49,378 bases of DNA from Lachnospiraceae bacterium (GCA_017441585.1 JAFRWW010000072.1:1-49378), one strand, 5' to 3'; numbered from the stretch's first letter, positions 1 to 8,731 are shown. The notes: generated by a model from the sequence alone, not told the origin. Made by a program: numbers and translations.

Positions 1-92
1 GCCTGGGCATGACGTCTCTTCACATCATCAAGATTTGCACCATATAATACAGCCGCTGCATCCATCTGTGTTTCGTTCTTCTCTGCTATCAT
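1..92 (-). CDS. Start of an unidentified protein, cut by the left window edge
   Basis: An ATG at 92 on the minus strand is preceded by a strong SD (GGGAGGAG, about 6 nt upstream), and the frame is open for 30 codons to the window edge. The visible N-terminus begins MIAEKNETQMDAAAVLYGAN and is followed by a basic stretch (VKRRHAQ). It lies 56 bp downstream of the S58 peptidase stop on the same strand, so the two may be co-transcribed. I do not recognise the family; too little is visible to assign a function. Confidence 0.6.
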   Translation of the reverse strand, partial: MIAEKNETQMDAAAVLYGANLDDVKRRHAQ

Positions 93-148
93 TTTTATCT
101 CCTCCCAGGTCTTCGCCTTAAATAGCCGCACCCACTTGTCTGCCCCTA

Positions 149-1126
149 TCAGGAAACTGCCTCTATCGACTTTCTCGAAGGGAATCCGTATGCACTCTCG
201 GCGCTGTACACCGCACTCAGGATAGCCTCACTCAAAACCTGAGCCGCAAGGGTACCCACCACATCCCTGTCGGCGCTCACATCTCCCAGGGACACAGCAT
301 AGATGCTGTCGCCGTCTGCCGACGTATGAACAGGATTAATGGATCTGGCCATGCCGTCATGAGCCATGCCGGCGATTTTGCACAGAGCAGATTTATCAAA
401 GGCCGTGTTAGTCACGATGATACCTATCGTGGTATTACCGGTGAACTTATTCTCCACCACCTCGATATTCTTTTCCATGAGCCCCAGCGTATCCCTGAAA
501 CCCGTCTTATCTTCATTCAAAAGACCGGCCACCTTTTTCCCCGTCTTATGATCGAAAATATCACCCAGGGCATTCACTATCACCACGGCGCCTACCTCCA
601 GCTCGCCGATCCTTACGGCGTAAGAACCTATGCCCGTCTTCATGCAGTAGTCCATGCCGCAGTATTTACCCACAGTGGCGCCTGTACCTCCGCCGTAATT
701 GCCATCCCTGTAATTGGGCGATTCAAAGGCGATCCGTGCCGCCTCAAAACCCATAGCCCGATCCGGTCTCACTTTCATGTCTCCCACCGTCAGGTCAAAA
801 ATATCAGACTGCACTACCAGCGGTACCTTGGTGACGCCCACATCAAAGCCGATTCCTTTTTCCTCCAGATATGCCTGGACGCCGTCAGCCGCTCCCAGTC
901 CAAAAGCGCTTCCGCCCGAAAGCACTACGGCATGTATCCTGTCCGCAGCCATCAGCGGATTGAGAAGCTGGCTGTCCCTTGACGCCGGGCCTCCGCCTCT
1001 CACGTCCAGACCCGCACACATGCCTTCCTCACATATGAAAACAGTACAGCCCGTGGCAGCCTCTGCATTCTCCGTCTGTCCTATCCTTATTCCTTTTATC
1101 TCATTAATCGAAATCTGTTCTTTCAT
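149..1126 (-). CDS. P1 family (S58, DmpA-like) peptidase
   Basis: This 325-residue protein matches the S58/DmpA family of N-terminal-nucleophile aminopeptidases, which cut themselves into two chains to expose a Ser or Thr nucleophile. Visible family features are the N-terminal glycine-rich block (DVRGGGPASRD), LSGGSAFGLGAADGV, a central GGGTGATVGK, and GNTTIGIIVTN near residue 240, where cleavage before a Thr is expected. I chose the ATG at 1126 because GGGGGAT sits just upstream and the family N-terminus (INEIKGIRIGQTENA) follows at once; the longer open frame to 1231 runs into a transposon remnant. No signal peptide is visible, so it is probably cytoplasmic. The natural substrate is unknown. 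The gene begins directly against the IS200/IS605 remnant, so its original promoter may have been displaced. Confidence 0.88.
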   Translation of the reverse strand: MKEQISINEIKGIRIGQTENAEAATGCTVFICEEGMCAGLDVRGGGPASRDSQLLNPLMAADRIHAVVLSGGSAFGLGAADGVQAYLEEKGIGFDVGVTKVPLVVQSDIFDLTVGDMKVRPDRAMGFEAARIAFESPNYRDGNYGGGTGATVGKYCGMDYCMKTGIGSYAVRIGELEVGAVVIVNALGDIFDHKTGKKVAGLLNEDKTGFRDTLGLMEKNIEVVENKFTGNTTIGIIVTNTAFDKSALCKIAGMAHDGMARSINPVHTSADGDSIYAVSLGDVSADRDVVGTLAAQVLSEAILSAVYSAESAYGFPSRKSIEAVS

Positions 1127-1160
1127 CTCTATCCCCCAATTCATTTCATTTGTGTGCTTA

Positions 1161-1241
1161 TCAGCCGGATTTTTCCCGGTCACATCCTGATGATATCCGT
1201 TCCGAATTAGGATATGCCCTAAACTTAACACCTTTGTTCAT
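1161..1241 (-). pseudogene. Remnant of IS605-type tnpB (N-terminus only)
   Basis: An ATG at 1241 begins MNKGVKFRAYPNSE, which is the conserved start of TnpB proteins (an RNA-guided nuclease family encoded by IS605/IS607 elements). After about 14 residues the resemblance ends, and the frame stops at 1161 after 26 codons. It starts 8 bp after the tnpA fragment stop, the usual tnpA-tnpB order. The rest of tnpB is missing; the sequence passes straight into the leader of the S58 peptidase. Identification rests on one short motif plus the neighbouring tnpA remnant. Confidence 0.6.
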
Positions 1242-1249
1242 ACTTACAC

Positions 1250-1477
1250 CTACGGTCTCGTTTTTTGAGTATCTACATACCATTTGATAGTTTCGGAACT
1301 TACATTGCCTGCTGTACTTACAAAGTAGCTACGAGTCCAGAGACTCGGCATTGCTTTAAGCTGTGGGAATTCTTCTCTTAATTGTAGTGAAGTACAACCT
1401 TTAATCTGCTTCATTATGTTTGGAAAGAGACCGCCAAACCCGCAGGACATCACTGTCCTGTCAGATCCGACGGTCAT
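1250..1477 (-). pseudogene. Remnant of IS200/IS605 TnpA (Y1 transposase), C-terminal half
   Basis: The 75-residue frame ends in a clear C-terminal half of a Y1 single-strand transposase: IMKQIKGCTSLQLREEFPQL, then LWTRSYFVSTAGNVSSETI, then WYVDTQKTR, whose Tyr is at the position of the catalytic tyrosine. The N-terminal half with the HUH metal-binding motif is absent; the first 20 or so residues do not resemble the family. Full-length TnpA is about 130-150 residues, so this copy is truncated and should be inactive. A tnpB 5' fragment follows 8 bp downstream. Together they are the internal junction of a decayed IS605-type element. Confidence 0.78.
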
Positions 1478-1557
1478 CCATTTCTATAATATCCGATTTT
1501 ATTCCGCGCATAACGGACGCATTCAAAAGCCACTCCTAACGGTGTTTTTCCACCGGT

Positions 1558-2523
1558 TCAAATCTTCAGCGGCGCAATTACTTCCTCAAGCCTAGCCATA
1601 GATAAGCCAACGCATCTACTGATTTTTTCAATGCTGTCACCATCCAGAAACATATTTTTTGCTATCTGTTCCATGGTTTGCTCTGCCTTGGCCTGTTCAC
1701 TCTTAACCGCTTTTTCCACAGCTTCATTTACTGCATCAATCTTCTCCTGTTCTATTATCTGCTCTACCTGAGTCATCATACCGATCCGCCTCCTTATTTC
1801 CTGTGCTGTTTCCCTGTCTATTACTTTATCCGTAAATGCCAGGATACATTTATAAACAAAAAGCGATGCGCTTTCCTCATCAATCCTGTCAACAAGTTCT
1901 ATGGTATCATTAATAGCCTTTCTTTTAGCTTGATTTCCTTTAAATGTCAGTGGATATATGATGAGCCGCATCAGATCTTCATCCACTAGGGATATATTAT
2001 GATCCATCTTATGTTTTATCCCATCATATATTTCCTTTGAATCAATGTCTGAAAGAAAAGCTTCTTCCAATTTCATCGTCATACATCCCATATTTAAATG
2101 AGGGATTGTGGCACCTTTTTCAACATCTGCGGTATATATGATTATGAATCTGATCAATGGAAATCTACCATTTTCATTATAAAGCCTTTGAGCTATTCTT
2201 GCAATATAACCAAGGTACTTGTTCTTGTTTTCCTCGGCATATCTGCTCTCATAATCCACTATGGCATAGCTTCCATCCTCGAGTTCAAATAGATTATCGA
2301 GTCTGAGTTCATTAACCTCGATAGCCGGTAAATTAGTAGGCCCTACCCTCTTTATCTTTGGAACATCTATTCCGTATACTGCAAAGGTCTTTCCCTTGAA
2401 CTCTTCAGCCATCACCTTTGATGCAATATCTTTGTTCTGATACGCAATAGCTGAATCATTCTTTTTTACTTGTGTCTTTTTCCGACTCCTATATGGAGAC
2501 TGATTTTGATTTTTCACACTCAT
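1558..2523 (-). CDS. Rpn family PD-(D/E)XK nuclease-like protein (PDDEXK/transposase_31 type)
   Basis: This 321-residue protein fits the Rpn (recombination-promoting nuclease) family common in Clostridia. The motif LRLDNLFELEDGSYAIVDYE (residues about 73-92) has the expected spacing for a PD-(D/E)XK core, with D76 and E92 as the likely metal ligands; the usual final K/Q appears as R94. It is followed by the typical YLGYIARIAQRLY helix. The C-terminal third (residues about 250-320) is charged and probably coiled-coil. The start at 2523 has GGAGG upstream; the open frame to 2562 lacks an SD. It sits beside the IS200/IS605 remnant, fitting a mobile or repetitive neighbourhood. Nuclease activity is inferred from the family. 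Confidence 0.75.
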   Translation of the reverse strand: MSVKNQNQSPYRSRKKTQVKKNDSAIAYQNKDIASKVMAEEFKGKTFAVYGIDVPKIKRVGPTNLPAIEVNELRLDNLFELEDGSYAIVDYESRYAEENKNKYLGYIARIAQRLYNENGRFPLIRFIIIYTADVEKGATIPHLNMGCMTMKLEEAFLSDIDSKEIYDGIKHKMDHNISLVDEDLMRLIIYPLTFKGNQAKRKAINDTIELVDRIDEESASLFVYKCILAFTDKVIDRETAQEIRRRIGMMTQVEQIIEQEKIDAVNEAVEKAVKSEQAKAEQTMEQIAKNMFLDGDSIEKISRCVGLSMARLEEVIAPLKI

Positions 2524-2719
2524 ACAATCCTCCAAATAAAAAACAATATCAACAATTGGCATACAATACTGACCAACACAAACACCTAAAATGATATCAA
2601 GTTGTAATGGGTGTATCGCGCCGGATACGGCACGTTACCGAAATGGATTTCAGTATAAATCTTATGACATGATCTTGTATAGATGTAATAATTAACAAAG
2701 ATTATTTAAAAAAATATAT

Positions 2720-2758
2720 AAAAAACCCCGAAGACTACCTAACCGCAAGCCTTCGGGG
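2720..2758 (-). terminator. Intrinsic terminator downstream of priA
   Basis: CCCCGAAG (2726-2733) pairs with CTTCGGGG (2751-2758). On the minus strand the hairpin is followed by TTTTTTATA, a classic rho-independent terminator 32 bp past the priA stop. It separates priA from the Rpn gene; the 160 or so bases up to the Rpn start hold no gene that I can see. Confidence 0.88.
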
Positions 2759-2790
2759 ATATCAAAACAACTTAAAGCATCCTTATGATC

Positions 2791-5178
2791 TCATATCAAA
2801 TTCATAGGATTTAGATTACAGGAGATCCGGACCTTTCCGGAATACGCCTCCGACTTTTCCAATTCATTCATCCGCTGCTGCACAGCCTCCAAAAATGTGA
2901 TATCCTTACTCTTCACATAGAGGGTACGCCTGTGTACATCATTGATATAGGCGATGGATGCATCTGCAGGACCTATGACCACATGATCCGGCCGCGCCCA
3001 TCGGTTCTGCTGTGGTACATCTGATTCAAAGTCTCCGGCCACCTGATCATCCCGATCGCCGGCCATATAGTCCTGACCATCCGTTCCTGTGCCATCCCCG
3101 GTCATCAGCTCACCTATTACTCCGGCGGCGTCCTGAGACACTCTGAGAGCCAGTTCCTTATCCTTTGATTCAAACAAAAGAGCCAGCATATTTATCACGG
3201 GAGGATATTCCAGCATCTCCCTGTAGACTATCTCCCTTTCATAAAATGCAGCGTAGTCCTGAGCCGCTCCCGCCAGGATATAAGGGTCCTTGGGATTGTA
3301 GGTCTGTATCACCACATGCCCGGGCTTATCCGCACGCCCTGCCCTGCCGCAGGCCTGGGTCAGCAGCTGAAAGGTCCGCTCACCGGCCCTGTGATCAGGA
3401 GCATATAAGGACAGATCCGCCGCCAGTATCCCCACGCAGGTCACCTCCGGAAAATCATGGCCCTTCACTATCATCTGGGTACCGATGAGGATATCCGCCT
3501 CATGATCCGCAAAGGAGGAAAGTATCTTTTCATACTCACCTTTTTTAGCGGTGGTATCCCTGTCCATACGGAGTACCTTAGCCTCAGGGAAGAGCTTTTT
3601 GACCGCTATCTCCATAGCCTCGGTTCCCGCCTTCATGACGCCGATATATTTAGACGAACACTCCGGACATTTCTTTTCAAACCCGATCTCATGTCCGCAG
3701 TAATGACATTTTAGTCTGGTGCCGTATTTCGACCCATGGGCAAAAAGCGTCACATCACAGTGAGGACACCGATAAACAAAACCGCAGGCCCGGCATGACA
3801 CAAAACCGGCATAGCCCCTTCTGTTAAGAAAGAGCATAACCTGCTCTTTTTTTGAAAGGCTCTCAGCCATCCTTTTATACAGTAGGCGGCTTATGGGACT
3901 TTTATTCCCGGCTATCAGCTCGGCTCTTAAATCCGTGATCTCCACCTCGGGAAGAGCGGCTCCCGTAGCCCTCTCATTCATGGTATAAAGCGAATACTCA
4001 CCCTTTAAGGCACGGTAATATGAATCCACGGAAGGCGTGGCCGAACCCAACACCACAGCTGCCCCGCTCATTTTGGCCAGCTCGATGGCAGTCTCCCTGG
4101 CGTGATACATGGGAGTCTGCCCGGACTTATAGCTGTCCTCGTGTTCCTCATCAAGTATGATGAGTTTTAAATTAGAAAAGGGAGTAAAAAGGGCAGATCT
4201 GGGACCTATCATCACATCCACTTCGCCCCTTGACGCCTTCATGAACCTCTCGTACTTTTCACCTGCGCTGAGCTTTGAATTGATGGAGGATACCCTGTCT
4301 TTGAACCGCTCATAAAAACGCATCATCATCTGATATGTCAGGGCGATCTCGGGTATCAGCATGATCACCTGTCCCCCCTGCGCTACCACGGCTTCGCTGA
4401 GGCTCAAATACACCTCGGTCTTACCCGAGCCTGTGATCCCGTGGATGAGGGAGACCCGGGGCGTAGTTCCCACCGGATTTCCCAAGTAATGATCCTCACA
4501 GGATCCTTTGTTATCAGAGGGTAGGTCATCCATCCCCGACAGTATCCCGTCCACCACCGTCTGCTGCGCAGCATTGAGCACCGGCCTTTTGACTTCCTTT
4601 GCCTCATCCAAGTATATGCTGTTTTCGCTTCGCTCACACAGTCCGTTTGAAATGAGATAATCTATGACGCTCTTATTAATATTCAGCTTATCCCTTGCGA
4701 TATCCTCAGGGATCTCCCTGTTTTCCATGAGCGCCGCAAAAAGCCGCAACCTGGCCCTTTGATTTTTCTTTTCAAAAAAACGGACGAACTCATCACACTT
4801 TTCTGCATCCGCAGAAAGCTGCAGATAATGAGGCGTCCTTGGATTGATTTTCTGTTTTACGGGAAATACGGTACGAAGCGCCAGCGCAAAGGTACAGCCA
4901 TAGGTCTTGGCCATCCAGGCAGCCAGCTTTACCAGTCTGGGCTCAGCCATATCCGACACATCGCAGACCTCGGAGATATTTCTGATCTTTTCCTCATCGA
5001 TCACTGGCTCTGATGATAGAGAAACTACATAGCCACGCTTCAGAGCTTTGGCATTGCCGAAATGTACCTTGACCATGGAACCCACGCAGACTTCCCCCAT
5101 CATGTCATAGGGGATCCTGTATTGGAAAGTCCTGTCCAGACTCGCAGTATTTATATCTATGATCACGTCTGCGTACAT
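2791..5178 (-). CDS. priA: Primosomal replication restart helicase PriA
   Basis: This 795-residue superfamily-2 helicase reloads the replisome at stalled forks. In order: the N-terminal 3'-DNA-binding domain (YRIPYDMMGEV; about 1-100), Walker A GITGSGKTEVY (about 247-257), Walker B DEEH (343-346), eight zinc-binding cysteines in four pairs (C462/465, 471/474, 491/494, 504/507), and helicase motif DILIGTQMIVKGHDFP. The ATG at 5178 has AGGAG 5 nt upstream; a GTG two codons earlier overlaps the SD. Two segments look inserted relative to the family: residues about 216-240 just before Walker A, and about 40 Gly/Asp-rich residues near 690-730 in the C-terminal domain. murE lies upstream on the same strand, and a terminator follows. 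Confidence 0.97.
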   Translation of the reverse strand: MYADVIIDINTASLDRTFQYRIPYDMMGEVCVGSMVKVHFGNAKALKRGYVVSLSSEPVIDEEKIRNISEVCDVSDMAEPRLVKLAAWMAKTYGCTFALALRTVFPVKQKINPRTPHYLQLSADAEKCDEFVRFFEKKNQRARLRLFAALMENREIPEDIARDKLNINKSVIDYLISNGLCERSENSIYLDEAKEVKRPVLNAAQQTVVDGILSGMDDLPSDNKGSCEDHYLGNPVGTTPRVSLIHGITGSGKTEVYLSLSEAVVAQGGQVIMLIPEIALTYQMMMRFYERFKDRVSSINSKLSAGEKYERFMKASRGEVDVMIGPRSALFTPFSNLKLIILDEEHEDSYKSGQTPMYHARETAIELAKMSGAAVVLGSATPSVDSYYRALKGEYSLYTMNERATGAALPEVEITDLRAELIAGNKSPISRLLYKRMAESLSKKEQVMLFLNRRGYAGFVSCRACGFVYRCPHCDVTLFAHGSKYGTRLKCHYCGHEIGFEKKCPECSSKYIGVMKAGTEAMEIAVKKLFPEAKVLRMDRDTTAKKGEYEKILSSFADHEADILIGTQMIVKGHDFPEVTCVGILAADLSLYAPDHRAGERTFQLLTQACGRAGRADKPGHVVIQTYNPKDPYILAGAAQDYAAFYEREIVYREMLEYPPVINMLALLFESKDKELALRVSQDAAGVIGELMTGDGTGTDGQDYMAGDRDDQVAGDFESDVPQQNRWARPDHVVIGPADASIAYINDVHRRTLYVKSKDITFLEAVQQRMNELEKSEAYSGKVRISCNLNPMNLI

Positions 5179-5234
5179 TTGCACTCCTGTGTTTTTTATG
5201 AATTGATCACTTGATTGAGTTTTTATGCGTTTTC

Positions 5235-5261
5235 AAGATCCTTCGCTGCGCTCAGGATGAC
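5235..5261. repeat. Interspersed palindromic repeat, family R2 (intergenic copy)
   Basis: The sequence AAGATCCTTCGCTGCGCTCA then GGATGAC (inverse: GTCATCCTGAGCGCAGCGAA then GGATCTT) lies between the murE stop and priA. It shares GTCATCCTGAG and AAGGATCTT ends with copies at 44364-44393 and 48523-48556. Its GC-rich centre can fold into a short hairpin. This copy is non-coding; the other two are read as protein. Confidence 0.7.
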
Positions 5262-5270
5262 AACCGGGAT

Positions 5271-6740
5271 TTAATCTGCGATCTCCTCCAAAACCTGAGC
5301 GATGAGTTCCCTCTCATCCATGTGATGCTTCACGCCCTCTATCTCCTGATAATCCTCGTGGCCCTTGCCCGCCAGCACGATCACATCACCTTTTTGTCCA
5401 TTCTCTATTACATACCTGATAGCTTCTTTTCTGTCAGGTATCTCCACGAATTCTCCATCCGTCTTTTTTATGCCGGTCACAATGTCAGCAATGATATCGA
5501 GAGGCTTTTCAAATCTGGGATTGTCCGAGGTGATGACTGTCAGATCCGCCAGTTTTCCCGACACCTCGCCCATCTCATAGCGGCGAAGCTTCGACCTGTT
5601 GCCGCCGCAGCCAAAGACGCTGACCAGGCGGCCGGGCTCATATTCTCTGAGGGTGGTCAAAAGACTTTCCAGAGCCATGGCGTTATGGGCGTAATCTATC
5701 ATCAGGGAAAAATCATCGGATACTTTTATAAACTCGATACGTCCTTTCACCTTTGCGCCTGCTATGGCCTCCTTCATGACATCCGTATCCACACCCAGGC
5801 TGTGGCAAACCGACATGGCGCACAGCGCATTATACACGGAAAACCTGCCGGGCATATTTACACGTGCTCGAAGGTTCATCTGTCCCTTCACATCAAAATC
5901 CACTCCCAGATGAGTACCGCTGTTTACCAACTCACAGTTCGTGACTCTTATGTCACAATCCTCACCAAAGCCGTACCCTGTTATGGTGCAGGTATGCCCC
6001 TTTATGACATCTTTGGTATGCTCATCATCCATATTTACGATGCCATGTTTACACTGCTTAAAGAGCATGCCTTTACATCTTAGATAATCGTCAAAGTCCT
6101 CATGCTCACCTGGGCCTATATGATCCGGAGATATGTTGGTAAATACTCCCACCTCAAAGGTGATTCCTGCGGTACGGTGCAGTTTAAAGCCCTGGGATGA
6201 CGCTTCCATCACCACGGCCTCACAGCCCTCATCCGCCATTTTGTTAAGTGTAGCTTGCAGCACATCCGAATCGGGGGTGGTATTTTGGGAAGGAATGTGC
6301 TCATCCCCTATCACCGTCTCTATGGTTCCGATGAGTCCCGTCTTTATACCTGCCCTCTCCAGCACCGACTTTATCATATAGGTGGTGGTGGTCTTGCCCT
6401 TTGTACCGGTGACGCCTATCACCTTTAATCTCTGATCCGGATGATCGTACCATGCAGCGCAAAGAAGGGCCAGTGCCAGTCTCGTATCCTTAACCTTTAT
6501 GACTGCGGCATCCCTGACGCCTTTCACCTCCTTTGAGGCTACTATGACAGCAGCACCCCCGGCATCCGCCTTTGCGGCCGATTCATGTCCGTCAAAATTC
6601 ATACCCTCTATACAGACGAAGATGCAGTCCTTTTCTATCTTCCGATCATCGCGACATATGCCGGTGATCTCTATGTCCGGAATCTGACCTTGAATAAGTT
6701 CATATTCGATTTCCGACAGTAATCCTGACAGTTTTTTCAT
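5271..6740 (-). CDS. murE: UDP-N-acetylmuramoyl-tripeptide synthetase MurE
   Basis: This 489-residue ATP-dependent ligase adds the third stem residue to UDP-MurNAc-L-Ala-D-Glu in the cytoplasm. Visible landmarks are the N-terminal UDP-binding domain, the P-loop GVTGTKGKTTTT (about 109-120), NTTPDSDVLQ, the VMEASSQGF block, FTNISPDHIGPGEH, the carbamylated-lysine region (YLRCKGMLF) and a late SDNPRFEKP. The DNPR motif is the signature of enzymes using meso-diaminopimelate rather than lysine, so diaminopimelate peptidoglycan is expected. The ATG at 6740 follows GGGAGG; a GTG six codons earlier overlaps that SD. It lies 22 bp after the CotH gene and 93 bp before priA on the same strand, probably within one transcript. 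Confidence 0.96.
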   Translation of the reverse strand: MKKLSGLLSEIEYELIQGQIPDIEITGICRDDRKIEKDCIFVCIEGMNFDGHESAAKADAGGAAVIVASKEVKGVRDAAVIKVKDTRLALALLCAAWYDHPDQRLKVIGVTGTKGKTTTTYMIKSVLERAGIKTGLIGTIETVIGDEHIPSQNTTPDSDVLQATLNKMADEGCEAVVMEASSQGFKLHRTAGITFEVGVFTNISPDHIGPGEHEDFDDYLRCKGMLFKQCKHGIVNMDDEHTKDVIKGHTCTITGYGFGEDCDIRVTNCELVNSGTHLGVDFDVKGQMNLRARVNMPGRFSVYNALCAMSVCHSLGVDTDVMKEAIAGAKVKGRIEFIKVSDDFSLMIDYAHNAMALESLLTTLREYEPGRLVSVFGCGGNRSKLRRYEMGEVSGKLADLTVITSDNPRFEKPLDIIADIVTGIKKTDGEFVEIPDRKEAIRYVIENGQKGDVIVLAGKGHEDYQEIEGVKHHMDERELIAQVLEEIAD

Positions 6741-6762
6741 AACAGTATTTCCTCCCACTTCG

Positions 6763-8316
6763 TCATTTGCACTCCTCGTCTATCCATTCTTTTCTGTACT
6801 TAAGCCAGATGTGGAGCCACTCCACCTGGGCGTCCCAGGAGGTATCCTCCATATAGAAATATATCCTGTTGTTCTGGGGCTCATCAAGGATATCCCACCT
6901 CAGGAAATTCATCATGGCCGCCGTCCTTATGTCCTCAGCCTTTTGCGGTATGGCTTTTATGCACTCATCCATGACATCAGCCATATCAGAGCGCCTATAT
7001 ACTTCATCGACCTTTTGGGCAAATTCCTCACGTTCAAATAAAGGCTTATACCACTCCTCATACCGCACGGCCCATTCCTGGGGATAGAGATAATCCACCT
7101 CGCGCATATATGGCTCCACCACGCCTGCGGTCTGATCCATATCCCAGACAGGATTCATATACATCCTGCCCTCATCCGCCATCCACACGGTATAAAGGCT
7201 CCTTGATGTGGCGTCCGTATTTTTGCCCAGTTCCTGTATCCAGTAATACTTAGCCCAGCTCTCCATGTCTATCATGGACAGGCACTCATCCGATGACGTA
7301 TCCTCTATCTTTAGCATCAGATCATCCGCTATCTTAAAGGCCTTTTCACGCACGGACTCGTCCTTAAGGTCCCTCACCTCCACCACATTGGTGGGCTCAT
7401 CCCTAAAGACAAAGGAAGACAGAGGTCGTGCCTCATCCCCGGGCATCCCCCATCTGTAAAGGAAATCATGCCCCTGTCTTATGTCCACGCTGTTTTCATT
7501 TATGCGAACCTTCGTGGTCAGGGAGTATACGCCTCTGTAATCGCCGTCAATGAACAGCTCCACCTTCCTTAGCTTCGGAGAATACCTGATGCCACATTTT
7601 TCAGCCATATCATAGAATACCTGATTGCGAAGGAGCGTCCGGTCTATACCGTCTGCCAGCAGCACCCATTCATCATCCATTCCCATAGAAAGCACATCCG
7701 CCAGATTTTCCCAGTAAACGTTGTAGGACTTTTTATCCAAAAGCCAGGAGGCGTTTCCGTGGCCACGCAAGGACATGCTGCCCTTTAAACCATAATCCAG
7801 ATTCCTGGAGGACACCACCGTTTCCCAGCCGTTTTGTAAAGCCGCTTCATCAGTGCAGCTGACCACCATATCGCCGAAGGCCCGAAATTCATGATCCTTG
7901 TCATCCTCCACCTCCTCAAGGCTGCTGCCTGTACCCGAAAAGGATATCTCCACACTGGGAAGCAGGGACTGATAGGCCCTTAACACTATGGCTTCATGAA
8001 GCAGGCACACGCCGCCGCTAAGATCCAGCCGGGCCCGCTCCAGGGGCTCATCCCCTTCACCCAGCATATATATCGTCAGATCAGAAATATCAGCCCTTGC
8101 CGGCAAGAACAAAAGGTACTCTCCGTCCTTTTCATATGCCTTCAGGTCAAAACTGACGCCCTCATTTTCATCGGCAGGAAGGAGGATCCCCGTCACCTGC
8201 GACGCATCGCTTACCCCCGGCAGGGATACCCTGGAAAAAGCCTTGGTTTTATACAGGAAAAATATAACTATGAATATAAATATAAAAATAAAGATCAACA
8301 GTAATCTGCGTTTCAT
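6763..8316 (-). CDS. Membrane-anchored CotH kinase family protein
   Basis: The 517-residue product begins with a basic start and one strongly hydrophobic helix (residues about 5-22), so it is likely anchored with its body outside the cytoplasm. The central region matches the CotH fold, an atypical protein kinase family known from Bacillus spore coat: MSLRGHGNASWLLDKKSYNV, WVLLADGIDRTLLRNQVFYD, LFIDGDYRGVY and the metal-binding-like VWDMDQT. The N-terminal 130 residues form a separate region without a recognised fold. Its SD is weak (GGGA before the ATG at 8316); a GTG further upstream lies inside the cheY terminator hairpin. In non-sporulating relatives the family's role is unknown, so kinase activity and substrate are inference. 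Confidence 0.85.
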   Translation of the reverse strand: MKRRLLLIFIFIFIFIVIFFLYKTKAFSRVSLPGVSDASQVTGILLPADENEGVSFDLKAYEKDGEYLLFLPARADISDLTIYMLGEGDEPLERARLDLSGGVCLLHEAIVLRAYQSLLPSVEISFSGTGSSLEEVEDDKDHEFRAFGDMVVSCTDEAALQNGWETVVSSRNLDYGLKGSMSLRGHGNASWLLDKKSYNVYWENLADVLSMGMDDEWVLLADGIDRTLLRNQVFYDMAEKCGIRYSPKLRKVELFIDGDYRGVYSLTTKVRINENSVDIRQGHDFLYRWGMPGDEARPLSSFVFRDEPTNVVEVRDLKDESVREKAFKIADDLMLKIEDTSSDECLSMIDMESWAKYYWIQELGKNTDATSRSLYTVWMADEGRMYMNPVWDMDQTAGVVEPYMREVDYLYPQEWAVRYEEWYKPLFEREEFAQKVDEVYRRSDMADVMDECIKAIPQKAEDIRTAAMMNFLRWDILDEPQNNRIYFYMEDTSWDAQVEWLHIWLKYRKEWIDEECK

Positions 8317-8326
8317 TATATTCCCG

Positions 8327-8361
8327 ATAAAAAGGTGTGTGCCAAAGGACACACACCTTTA
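8327..8361 (-). terminator. Intrinsic terminator after the cheY-like gene
   Basis: AAAGGTGTGTG (8331-8341) pairs with CACACACCTTT (8350-8360) around an 8-nt loop. On the minus strand it is followed by TTTTTATC, giving a rho-independent terminator 8 bp after the cheY stop. It ends the chemosensory unit and lies within the leader of the CotH gene. Confidence 0.85.
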
Positions 8362-8368
8362 TCTTAAA

Positions 8369-8731
8369 TCATCCCAGCGCTCTGTGGAGGATCTTCTCCA
8401 CCTGGGCCTGCTCATAGGGCTTCGTTATATAATCGAATGCACCATCCTTGATACACTGGATCACTTTATTCTGCTGTCCCACCGCTGTGACCATGACCAC
8501 CTTGGCTTTGGGGTCAAACTCTAAAATACCCTTCATGGACTCGACTCCGTCCAAAACCGGCATAGTGATATCCATGGTTACCAGATCGGGCTTTAACTCT
8601 TTATACTTATCTATGCCCTCCTGACCGTTTACCGCCTCATCTGCGACAGTAAAGCCGGCGGCTTCCACCATGTTCCTCATCATCTTTCTGGATGTACGCG
8701 AATCATCTACGATCAAAACTGCGGCCATCAT
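8369..8731 (-). CDS. cheY: CheY-like single-domain response regulator
   Basis: This 120-residue receiver domain has the full set of CheY residues: the acidic pair D9-D10, phospho-acceptor D54 in TMDITMP, the VTA switch threonine near 83 and the TKPY lysine near 104. No output domain is attached, so it should act by protein-protein contact, as CheY does at the flagellar switch. The ATG at 8731 overlaps the stop of the upstream CheX-like gene (ATGA), showing translational coupling; a second ATG at 8728 has better spacing from AGGAGG and may be the true start. The terminator at 8327-8361 ends the unit. Confidence 0.92.
   Translation of the reverse strand: MMAAVLIVDDSRTSRKMMRNMVEAAGFTVADEAVNGQEGIDKYKELKPDLVTMDITMPVLDGVESMKGILEFDPKAKVVMVTAVGQQNKVIQCIKDGAFDYITKPYEQAQVEKILHRALG

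Noticed and set aside
326..1190. Plus-strand frames over the S58 peptidase
   Set aside because: Antisense shadows of a well-supported gene.
1497..1557. IS605 end hairpin (CCACTCCTAACGGTG region)
   Set aside because: Only a short imperfect stem can be drawn; not enough to mark a transposon end without an intact relative.
5211..6083. 290-codon plus-strand frame over murE
   Set aside because: Its translation is the antisense of a clear, full-length murE and shows no family features.
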